Source: Mycobacterium barrassiae (GTDB lineage: Bacteria; Actinomycetota; Actinomycetes; Mycobacteriales; Mycobacteriaceae). From it: 64,000 nt of DNA. The stretch covers positions 50,837 through 114,836 of the forward strand of contig NZ_JACKUK010000033.1 of assembly GCF_025822765.1 (NCBI RefSeq), in the 5' to 3' direction. This document shows, in pieces, positions 57,697 through 64,000 of this stretch (positions within the stretch are counted from its first letter, which is position 1; each line of letters begins with the position of its first letter). The position numbers were made by a program, and so were the translations under genes. The notes beneath the pieces are model-generated. The model searched no databases. It saw only the letters and a program-made list of their open reading frames with translations, and was not told the origin of the DNA.

Positions 57697-58176
57697 GTGC
57701 CCGGAGACCGCGAAACCCTGGAGTCGACGATCGCGGCCGACATGCGGGCGATGAACGCCGAGTCCGATCAGATCGGCAGGCACTTCGCGGGCCGACACGA
57801 TGTCGCGGCCAACGACTTTCGCGCCCTACTGCACGTCATGGTCGCCGAGTCCGCGGGAACCCCGTTGACCGCGGGTGAACTGCGGAAACAGATGGGCATG
57901 TCGGGCGCGGCGATCACCTACCTTGTCGAGCGGATGATCGCGTCCGACCATGTGCGACGCGAGTCCGACCCCAGCGACCGACGCAAGGTGATCCTGCGTG
58001 TCGCCGATCACGGAATGGCCGTCGCGCGTAGCTTTTTCACACCGTTGGCCGAACAGACTCACCTGGCCCTGGCCGGGCTGTCCGATGACGAGTTGCGGGC
58101 CGCACACCGCACCTTCACCGCACTCATCGACGCGATGTCGCAGTTCCGCAGCCAGCTCGACGCTACTTCCGGTTGA
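57697..58176 (+). CDS. MarR-family regulator
   Basis: 159 residues from a GTG (VPGDRETLESTI). Winged-helix MarR domain: GTPLTAGELRKQMGMSGAAITYLVERMIASDHVRRE, then DPSDRRKVILRVADHG (wing). It is divergent from MMPL-hydrolase-P450-ferredoxin, which it most likely represses through the AT-rich box at 57654. Its 3' end overlaps the convergent antiporter by 14 bases. Confidence 0.85.
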   Translation: MPGDRETLESTIAADMRAMNAESDQIGRHFAGRHDVAANDFRALLHVMVAESAGTPLTAGELRKQMGMSGAAITYLVERMIASDHVRRESDPSDRRKVILRVADHGMAVARSFFTPLAEQTHLALAGLSDDELRAAHRTFTALIDAMSQFRSQLDATSG

Positions 58177-59755
58177 GCGTGGCCTCCTCGAGGTCGAGTC
58201 CGCGCAGCAACGAGCGCAGCGCCTCGTCGCCGATGTGGCCGGCGTCGCGTTCCTCGATGAACGTTTTGCGTTCGGCGGCAAGCATTTCCAGTCGCAGTCG
58301 CCGAAACGCGGCGGTGGGGCTTTCCCCGATCTCCTCGTCATCACGGCCGAGCTGTTCCCACGCGCTGTTGAGCCGCCGGGTATTCCAGGCGCGCAGCACC
58401 GCGGCCGCTCGCTCCGGAACGTCGTCGGTCTGCCGGGATTCCGCCAACAGCTCGTCAAGGCGGTCGGAAGCGGCGCGCACCGCACGGTCCTGAGCCCGCA
58501 CAACGGCGAGCTGATCGCGATACGGATCATCACCCTGTACGTCAAGCACCCGGATCACCCAGGGCAATGTCAATCCATGCAGCAGAAGTGTGCCGACGAC
58601 TACGACGAACGTGAGGAAAATGAGGTGCGGCCGGCCGGGAAACGCCTCGCCCGACAGTGTCACCAACGGGACACCCGCGGCGGCGGCCAGTGACACCACA
58701 CCCCGCATCCCCGCCCAGGCCACGACGAACACCTGGGCCGGCGACGGCGCCGATTCGCGTTCCTTCACGCGCCGGGACAACAGGGGCGGCACGTAGGCGA
58801 ACAGGAAGACCCACACGATCCGGACGCCTATCACCGTCGCGAACACCGCCAGTGACGACCAGATCAGCACCGACGCGGGGATCCCCTCGAGCTCACTGAT
58901 CACGTCCGGAAGTTGGAGCCCGATCAACATGAACGCGAACGATTCGAGGACCAGCACAACGGCCTGCCACAGCGCGAAGTCCTGCAGCCGGGTCGCATAA
59001 CCCGCATGCGCCGAGCGTTGGCCCAGGATCAGGGCGGCAACCACCACAGCGATCACCCCGGAACCGTGGATCATTTCCGCGACGAAGAAGATGACGAACG
59101 GTGCCACCAGACCGATCGCGCTCTCCACCACGGGATCGTTGAGCCGGGAGCGGATGTAGGCGATCAGGGCGCCGAACCCCATGCCGGCCGCTACGCCGCC
59201 GACCGCGGCGAGCGCGAAGGTGTCGACGGCGGAATCCCATGTCGCCGCCGTCCCGACCGCCGCGGCGAGTGCCACCTTGTAGGCGGTCAGCGCCGTCGCG
59301 TCATTGAGCAGGCTTTCACCGCCGAGCAGGGTCATGATCCGTCGCGGTAGGCCCAGCCGCCTGCCGATCGCCGTCGCCGACACCGCGTCGGGCGGCGCCA
59401 CGATCGCTCCGAGGGTCAGTGCGGCCGCGATGGTGAGCTCGGGGACGGTCTTGTATGCGACGAACCCGACCGCGAAGGTCGTCGCGAGCGGAAGCCCGAC
59501 CGCCAGAAGGCCGATCGGCCGGAGGTTCTTTAGCAGCGCGACATAGCTGCTTTCGTTGCCCGCCGACCACAGCAGCGGGGGCAGGATGACATAAAGCACC
59601 AGTTCGGGGTCGAGCTCGACGTCATGCAACAGGGGCAGAGTGCTGGCGACCAGACCCGCGATGACCAGAGCCAGTGGGGCGGAGACGTCGAAGTGGCGGG
59701 CGATTGCGGCCAGCAGGATCGACAGCACCAGAACTGCGAGCAGTGATGCACCCAC
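58163..59755 (-). CDS. CPA1-family Na+/H+ antiporter (NhaP/YjcE-type)
   Basis: 530 residues: 10-12 membrane segments, with the ion-binding APPDAV (in LGAIVAPPDAVSATAIG) and LNDATALTAYKVAL signatures, GGESLLND being the family's usual form. The C-terminal cytoplasmic part of about 120 residues is helical and charged. It expels Na+ in exchange for H+, or a related cation. Transcribed from its own region next to the UBP protein gene. Confidence 0.92.
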   Translation of the reverse strand: MGASLLAVLVLSILLAAIARHFDVSAPLALVIAGLVASTLPLLHDVELDPELVLYVILPPLLWSAGNESSYVALLKNLRPIGLLAVGLPLATTFAVGFVAYKTVPELTIAAALTLGAIVAPPDAVSATAIGRRLGLPRRIMTLLGGESLLNDATALTAYKVALAAAVGTAATWDSAVDTFALAAVGGVAAGMGFGALIAYIRSRLNDPVVESAIGLVAPFVIFFVAEMIHGSGVIAVVVAALILGQRSAHAGYATRLQDFALWQAVVLVLESFAFMLIGLQLPDVISELEGIPASVLIWSSLAVFATVIGVRIVWVFLFAYVPPLLSRRVKERESAPSPAQVFVVAWAGMRGVVSLAAAAGVPLVTLSGEAFPGRPHLIFLTFVVVVGTLLLHGLTLPWVIRVLDVQGDDPYRDQLAVVRAQDRAVRAASDRLDELLAESRQTDDVPERAAAVLRAWNTRRLNSAWEQLGRDDEEIGESPTAAFRRLRLEMLAAERKTFIEERDAGHIGDEALRSLLRGLDLEEATLNRK

Positions 59756-59845
59756 GTCGGAAAGCCTCCTAGGTCGCGATCCGTATCCTTGATCAGCATG
59801 CTGAGGAGATCACGTGCGCGCACTGCGAGATCGTCGAGATCGTCC

Positions 59846-60121
59846 GTGGTCCCCGATACGTGTGAACACCTCGCGGCCACGGTCGATGCCGTCGACCCGG
59901 CTCCGCACACGCCCGGACATTGCGAGGACTGCCAGGCGGAGGGTACGGACACCTGGGCACACCTGCGCATGTGCCTCACATGTGGACACATCGGATGCTG
60001 CGATTCCAGTCCGCACCAGCACGCCAGTGAACATTTCGCCAGGACCGGCCACCCCGTCATGAGATCGGTGGAGCCGGGCGAGAACTGGCGGTGGTGCTAC
60101 ATCGATGCCCGGCTCGGCTGA
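59846..60121 (+). CDS. UBP-type zinc-finger protein
   Basis: 91 residues from a GTG at 59846 (VVPDTCEHLAATV). A ZnF-UBP domain fills it: CEHL, GHCEDCQAEG, MCLTCGHIGCCDSSPHQHASEHF, GHPVMRSVEPGENWRWCYID. The Cys/His ligands for the zinc sites are complete. An ATG at 59798 in the same frame would add an Arg/Ser-rich stretch with no ribosome binding site, so the true start is uncertain. In eukaryotes the domain binds ubiquitin C-termini; the bacterial role is unknown. Confidence 0.75.
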   Translation: MVPDTCEHLAATVDAVDPAPHTPGHCEDCQAEGTDTWAHLRMCLTCGHIGCCDSSPHQHASEHFARTGHPVMRSVEPGENWRWCYIDARLG

Positions 60122-60143
60122 CGTCTGGCAGGCTGGACGCGCC

Positions 60144-61364
60144 ATGAGTGAAACGACGGACGACGCGACGATCTCCGACGAGTCCTCGCAACCGACGGTG
60201 ATGCTGCTCGGCTCGGGTGAATTGAGCCGGGAGTTGACCCTGGCCTTCCAGCGACTCGGCGCGGTCGTCATCGCGGTGGATCGCTACGCCGATGCGCCTG
60301 CGCAAGGAGTGGCCGATCGGACCGCCGTCGTCAAGATGAACGACGCCGACGCGGTGACCGCACTGATCGAGAAGGAACGGCCGCGCTACGTGGTGTCCGA
60401 GGCGAACGTGATCGCCGCCGACGCGCTGATCGCGGTTGCCGAGCGGGGCGACATCGAGGTGTTCCCGACCCCGCGCAGTACCCGGCTGTCGCTCGATCGG
60501 GAAGGGCTGCGGCGGCTCGCGGCCGACGAGCTCGGTCTGCCCACCGCTCCGTTCTGGTTCGCAAGCTCTGTCGACGAGCTGACCGCCGTCGCAAACCACG
60601 CCGGCTTCCCGCTGGTGGTGAAGCCGATCGCGGCGGCGCCGGGCGAAGGTGAGTCGGTGTTGGTGCGTTCCGAGGACGTCGAGCCGGCCTGGCACCGCGC
60701 CATCGCCGCCGGCCGGATTCCGCATAACCGGGTGATGGCCGAGACGGTCGTCGAGGTCGACTTCGAAGTGACGCTGCTGACCATCCGCACCGTAGGGCCG
60801 ACCGGGCCCGTGGTGCACTTCTGCGAGCCCATCGGCCACCGCCAGCTGGGCGGCGACTCGCTGGAGTCCTGGCAGCCCCAGCAGCTGACACCCGCCGCGC
60901 TGGACGCCGCGAAATCCATCGGCGCGCGGATCGTCAATTCGCTGGGCGGACGCGGAGTCTTCGGTGTCGAGGTCCTGGTCCGCGGCGACGAGGTCTACTT
61001 CGACAACGTGCGGCCCCGTCCGTACGACAGCGGCTTGGTGACACTGCGCTCACAACGGCTGTCGCAGTTCGAGCTGCACGCGCGCGCGATCCTCGGGTTG
61101 GCGGTGGACACCATCATGATCTCGCCGGGTGCCGCGGAGGTCAGCTACGCCGGCGCCGACGCGACCGACAGCCGCGGCGCCGACGTGCGCGCCGTCGTGG
61201 CGGAGGCGCTCGCCGTCGCGGAAAGCGATGTCCGCCTGTTCGGCCGGCCGGATGAGACAGAGGCACGGCGTCGGCTCGGTGTGGCACTGGCGACGGCGCC
61301 CGACCCGATCATCGCCAGGGACCGGGCCCGCCGGGTATCCGCGGCGCTGCGCAAGCTCTGGTGA
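60144..61364 (+). CDS. purT: Formate-dependent GAR transformylase PurT
   Basis: ATP-grasp enzyme that formylates glycinamide ribonucleotide with formate and ATP in purine synthesis. 406 residues from the ATG at 60144; an upstream in-frame ATG at 60105 overlaps the UBP gene. The PurT core has MLLGSGELSRELTLAFQRLG, VDRYADAPAQGVADR, HFCEPIGHRQ and VEVLVRGDEVYFDNVRPRPYDSG. Corresponds to Rv0389. Downstream gene starts four bases after its stop. Confidence 0.95.
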   Translation: MSETTDDATISDESSQPTVMLLGSGELSRELTLAFQRLGAVVIAVDRYADAPAQGVADRTAVVKMNDADAVTALIEKERPRYVVSEANVIAADALIAVAERGDIEVFPTPRSTRLSLDREGLRRLAADELGLPTAPFWFASSVDELTAVANHAGFPLVVKPIAAAPGEGESVLVRSEDVEPAWHRAIAAGRIPHNRVMAETVVEVDFEVTLLTIRTVGPTGPVVHFCEPIGHRQLGGDSLESWQPQQLTPAALDAAKSIGARIVNSLGGRGVFGVEVLVRGDEVYFDNVRPRPYDSGLVTLRSQRLSQFELHARAILGLAVDTIMISPGAAEVSYAGADATDSRGADVRAVVAEALAVAESDVRLFGRPDETEARRRLGVALATAPDPIIARDRARRVSAALRKLW

Positions 61365-61367
61365 CCC

Positions 61368-61811
61368 GTGTCCCTGCCTGAGCCTGGGTCCGACCGGCCC
61401 ACCGCCATGCCGTTCCTGGCCGCGTTGGCAATCATTGTGATCGTCGTGATCGCAATCGGATTGGTGAATCTGCTCTCCGATGACGAGCTGACGCCAGAGC
61501 AGCAGGTCGCCCGTGCGGCGGTTGCGCAGAACGATGCGCTGCAGAAGGAGAATTACGCCGATTTCTGCAGTGCCACCTGCCGGGAGCAGCAGGGCACCGA
61601 GGCCGAAGTGATTGCCGGTCAACGTGATTCGAAGGAGAATCAAGGTGCCCGGCGCATCGACGACGTCACGGATGTGGTGATCGACGGCGACCGCGCCACG
61701 GCCAAGGTGACCTACACGTTCGACAAGTCGCCGGACGCCAAAACGGAGGTGGAAACGACGTTCGTACGCGAGGACGGGGCTTGGAAGGTCTGTACACCCG
61801 TCCCCAGCTAG
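61368..61811 (+). CDS. Small membrane-anchored NTF2/lumazine-like protein
   Basis: 147 residues from a GTG (VSLPEPGSDRP). One membrane segment (FLAALAIIVIVVIAIGLVNLL) is followed by a domain AVAQNDALQKENYADFCSATCREQQGT and VVIDGDRATAKVTYTFDKSP, ending EDGAWKVCTPVPS, with several cysteines. Same plan as the protein at 47100-47888 but shorter. Function unknown. It lies between purT and the rhodanese gene. Confidence 0.72.
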   Translation: MSLPEPGSDRPTAMPFLAALAIIVIVVIAIGLVNLLSDDELTPEQQVARAAVAQNDALQKENYADFCSATCREQQGTEAEVIAGQRDSKENQGARRIDDVTDVVIDGDRATAKVTYTFDKSPDAKTEVETTFVREDGAWKVCTPVPS

Positions 61812-61830
61812 CTGTGGGAGACTCACGTCC

Positions 61831-62244
61831 GTGAGCTATGCCGGAGACATCACGCCTGAGGAGGCATGGAAGCTGCTGACCAATGACCCCGAGGCCGTGC
61901 TCGTCGACTGTCGCACCGACGCCGAGTGGCGGTTCGTCGGTGTGCCTGACCTGTCGAGCCTCGATCGCGAGGTCGTGTATGTCGAGTGGAACAGTTCGGA
62001 CGGCAAGCACAACGACAATTTCGTCGAGGAACTCAAGGCTGCCGGTGTCACTCCCGGGGAGCGGCCAGTGGTGTTCCTCTGCCGTTCCGGCAACCGCTCG
62101 ATCGGGGCCGCCGAGGCCGCGACCGAGGCCGGTATCGCTCCGTCATACAACGTGCTCGACGGGTTCGAAGGACATCTCGACGAGCACAAACATCGTGGGG
62201 GCAGCGGTTGGAAAGCCGTCGGCCTGCCGTGGAAGCAGTCATGA
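61831..62244 (+). CDS. Rhodanese-like sulfurtransferase (Rv0390-like)
   Basis: 137 residues, GTG start at 61831. The single rhodanese domain has the active-site loop VVFLCRSGNRS with Cys84, and DCRTDAEWRFVGVPDL and NVLDGFEGHLDE around the CH2 motif. It would carry a persulfide and move sulfane sulfur. It overlaps metZ by ATGA (62241-62244), the same pair as Rv0390-Rv0391, so it is probably the sulfur carrier or detoxifier next to the sulfhydrylase. Confidence 0.88.
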   Translation: MSYAGDITPEEAWKLLTNDPEAVLVDCRTDAEWRFVGVPDLSSLDREVVYVEWNSSDGKHNDNFVEELKAAGVTPGERPVVFLCRSGNRSIGAAEAATEAGIAPSYNVLDGFEGHLDEHKHRGGSGWKAVGLPWKQS

Positions 62245-63458
62245 GCGAGTCAGAGGTGCCGTCCGTCCGCCAGCCTGCGCAACTGCCTGATGGCGTGAGT
62301 CAGGCGACCATCGGCGTGCGCGGGGGCCTGCTGCGGTCGGGCTTCGAGGAGACCGCGGAGGCGATGTACCTGACGTCGGGGTACGTGTACGCCTCAGCTG
62401 CCGAGGCGGAGAAGGCCTTCACGGGTGACATCGACCGCTACGTGTACTCCCGCTACGGAAACCCGACGATCTCGATGTTCGAGGAGCGGCTGCGGCTGAT
62501 CGAAGGCGCGCCCGCATGCTTCGCCACCGCGACCGGGATGGCGGCGGTGTTCACCTCGTTGGGCGCGCTGCTCGCAGCCGGTGACCGGCTGGTGGCGGCG
62601 CGCAGCCTGTTCGGGTCGTGCTTCGTGGTGTGCAACGAGATCCTGCCGCGCTGGGGGGTGGAGACGGTGTTCGTCGACGGAGACGACCTGTCGCAGTGGG
62701 AAGAGGCCCTCTCGGTCCCCACGAAGGCCGTCTTCTTCGAAACACCGTCGAATCCCATGCAGCAGCTGGTCGACATCTCCGCAGTATGCGAACTCGCCCA
62801 TGCCGCCGGCGCAAAAGTGGTCCTGGACAACGTGTTTGCCACTCCGATACTGCAGCAGGGCATGCCCCTCGGCGCCGACGTGGTGGTGTATTCAGGCACC
62901 AAGCACATCGACGGGCAGGGTCGCGTGCTCGGCGGTGCCATCCTCGGTGACAAGCAGTACATCGACGAACCGGTGCAGAAGCTGATGCGGCACACCGGTC
63001 CGGCCCTGAGCCCGTTCAATGCGTGGACTTTGTTGAAGGGTCTGGAGACGCTGGCGATCCGGGTGGAGCACCAGAACGCCTCTGCGCACCGCATCGCGGA
63101 GTTCCTCGAAAACCACCCCGCGGTGAGCTGGGTGCGTTACCCGTACCTGGAGTCGCATCCGCAGTACGACCTCGCGAAGCGCCAGATGTCCGGGGGCGGA
63201 ACGGTTGTCACGTTCGAGCTCAAGGGCGGCACCAAGGAGCGTGCGTTCGAGGTCCTCGACAAGCTGCGCATCGTCGACATCTCCAACAACCTCGGCGACT
63301 CCAAGTCGTTGATCACGCATCCGGCCACCACCACACACCGCGCGATGGGTCCGGAGGGCCGCGCGGCCATCGGACTCGGTGACGGCGTGGTGCGAATCTC
63401 GGTGGGGCTGGAGGGAACCGAGGACCTCATCGGCGATCTCGACCAGGCGCTGTCGTAG
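62241..63458 (+). CDS. metZ: O-succinylhomoserine sulfhydrylase MetZ
   Basis: PLP-dependent Cys/Met metabolism enzyme of 405 residues making homocysteine from O-succinyl- (or O-acetyl-) homoserine and sulfide. PLP Lys is in VVYSGTKHIDGQGR, with TSGYVYASAAEAEKAF and YSRYGNPT near the N-terminus. Same length as Rv0391. ATG overlaps the rhodanese TGA. Cytoplasmic. Confidence 0.93.
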   Translation: MSESEVPSVRQPAQLPDGVSQATIGVRGGLLRSGFEETAEAMYLTSGYVYASAAEAEKAFTGDIDRYVYSRYGNPTISMFEERLRLIEGAPACFATATGMAAVFTSLGALLAAGDRLVAARSLFGSCFVVCNEILPRWGVETVFVDGDDLSQWEEALSVPTKAVFFETPSNPMQQLVDISAVCELAHAAGAKVVLDNVFATPILQQGMPLGADVVVYSGTKHIDGQGRVLGGAILGDKQYIDEPVQKLMRHTGPALSPFNAWTLLKGLETLAIRVEHQNASAHRIAEFLENHPAVSWVRYPYLESHPQYDLAKRQMSGGGTVVTFELKGGTKERAFEVLDKLRIVDISNNLGDSKSLITHPATTTHRAMGPEGRAAIGLGDGVVRISVGLEGTEDLIGDLDQALS

Positions 63459-63467
63459 GTATCCCGG

Positions 63468-63881
63468 GTGTCGCGCAAGTCCCAGGCGAAGCAGGCCCGC
63501 CGCAAGAAGCGGCAGGCGGCCCAGAATTCGCGCTGGATTCCGGACCCGGTGCTCGACGCCATGTCGCACGACATCGAGTTGGCAGCCGTCCTGGAACGTC
63601 TCGACGAGCGAATCACCGAGCGGGGTTGGGTTTTCGACGAAGAGCTCTCCGATGAGGAGTCGGCGCTCTGGTACTTCATCCCGTCGACAGCCGAGGTGGC
63701 CGACGACGGGGAGGTCGTTCCCGTCACGACGATCGTCATGACCCCGGACGACACCGACGTCGTGCACGTCGTGTTCGTCGGCACCTCCGACGACTACCAG
63801 CTCGGGCTCGACGAACTCTTCGAGCATCTCGACGTGATCGAGGGCTACCGAATCGGAAACCCGCTGCCGCAGCTCGGCTAG
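63468..63881 (+). CDS. Small conserved mycobacterial protein of unknown function
   Basis: 137 residues from a GTG (VSRKSQAKQARRKKRQA, a very basic start) followed by an acidic alpha/beta body (SALWYFIPSTAEVAD, VTTIVMTPDDTDVVHVVFVG). No known domain recognised. Its TAG stop coincides with what looks like the left junction of an insertion sequence, so the last codon or codons may not be original. Confidence 0.7.
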   Translation: MSRKSQAKQARRKKRQAAQNSRWIPDPVLDAMSHDIELAAVLERLDERITERGWVFDEELSDEESALWYFIPSTAEVADDGEVVPVTTIVMTPDDTDVVHVVFVGTSDDYQLGLDELFEHLDVIEGYRIGNPLPQLG

Positions 63882-64000
63882 TGTCCTGAGTCATTAATTG
63901 ACCTTTAGCGGTTAGACTTGGTGGGTGCCGAACCCTGTTGCGCCGGTTGTGCGCTTGACCGAGGATGAGCGTTCTGAGTTGGTGTCGTGGTCGAGGCGGT
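63881..64000 (+). mobile_element. IS630-family insertion sequence, left end (continues past the window)
   Basis: Sequence after the TA of the preceding TAG stop (63879-63880) starts GTGTCCTGAGTCATTAATTG and leads into an IS630-type transposase N-terminus. IS630 elements insert at TA, so the TA is the probable target duplication and the element begins at about 63881. The right end is beyond the window. Confidence 0.65.
63925..64000 (+). CDS. IS630-family transposase, N-terminal fragment
   Basis: 25 codons of an open frame from GTG at 63925 reading VPNPVAPVVRLTEDERSELV and on to the window edge. The stretch RLTEDERSEL is the characteristic start of the helix-turn-helix domain of IS630-type transposases. 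Truncated only by the window end. Confirming needs the DDE domain downstream. Confidence 0.7.
   Translation, partial: MPNPVAPVVRLTEDERSELVSWSRR

Overview
The window is a GC-rich piece of a mycobacterial chromosome, most likely a fast-growing environmental species (Mycolicibacterium type). Evidence: the dnaK-grpE-dnaJ1-hspR operon with HAIR operators, clpB with HAIR plus SigH-like boxes, TtfA, a mycobacterial-type flavohemoglobin, and gene-by-gene correspondence with the M. tuberculosis Rv0350-Rv0391 region. Protein names rest on recognition of motifs and remembered synteny; no search was run. I see no tRNA, rRNA, CRISPR array or prophage, and no gene-free stretch longer than 300 bases.

Layout. 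1-3.5 kb (minus strand): two tandem Thr-rich membrane paralogues, an F420-type (luciferase-like) oxidoreductase, a lipoprotein, a mycothiol-isomerase-fold protein and a small membrane protein. 3.6-7.8 kb: heat-shock operon dnaK-grpE-dnaJ1-hspR. 7.9-14.5 kb: aldose-1-epimerase-like protein, SnoaL-like protein, zinc alcohol dehydrogenase, flavohemoglobin, a membrane protein divergent from a TetR regulator whose N-terminus is interrupted by TGA, a GAP-family membrane protein and a secreted NTF2-like protein. 14.6-22.3 kb: a large copper-oxidase lipoprotein, a double ABM-domain membrane protein and a molybdenum hydroxylase whose iron-sulfur and molybdopterin subunits are fused. 22.4-31.3 kb: clpB, a hydrolase, ttfA with an SDR, a lipoprotein, a SpoU methyltransferase and a GH76 protein. 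31.3-33.2 kb: an NhaA antiporter fused to a thioredoxin-like domain.

33.2-43.3 kb: a LysR gene divergent from a nine-gene run (xdhC-like, coxM, coxS, coxL, second xdhC/coxI-like, mobA-like, MoxR ATPase, coxG, coxE-like). Gene order M-S-L and an AYACSFR motif in the large subunit mark it as form I (true) aerobic CO dehydrogenase with its maturation genes. 43.4-52.7 kb: an SDR without a canonical start codon, DedA, an alcohol dehydrogenase, fba, two small conserved mycobacterial genes, a zinc/cation efflux protein, a site-2-type protease pair, purA and a thioesterase. 52.8-59.8 kb: a MarR-controlled block of MMPL transporter, alpha/beta hydrolase, cytochrome P450 and ferredoxin, then a CPA1 antiporter. 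59.8-63.9 kb: a UBP zinc finger, purT, a small membrane protein, rhodanese, metZ and a small conserved gene. The window ends inside an IS630-like insertion sequence.

How the genes work together: the chaperone operon and clpB share HspR (and probably SigH) control; the cox run encodes enzyme plus maturation factors; rhodanese and metZ are translationally coupled around sulfur and methionine metabolism; the MMPL-hydrolase-P450-ferredoxin run looks like one metabolite-tailoring or export unit. I found no wholly new system. The most unusual points are the interrupted TetR start, the ATT-start SDR, the fused hydroxylase beside the MCO/ABM genes, and the fresh-looking IS630 junction at a stop codon.
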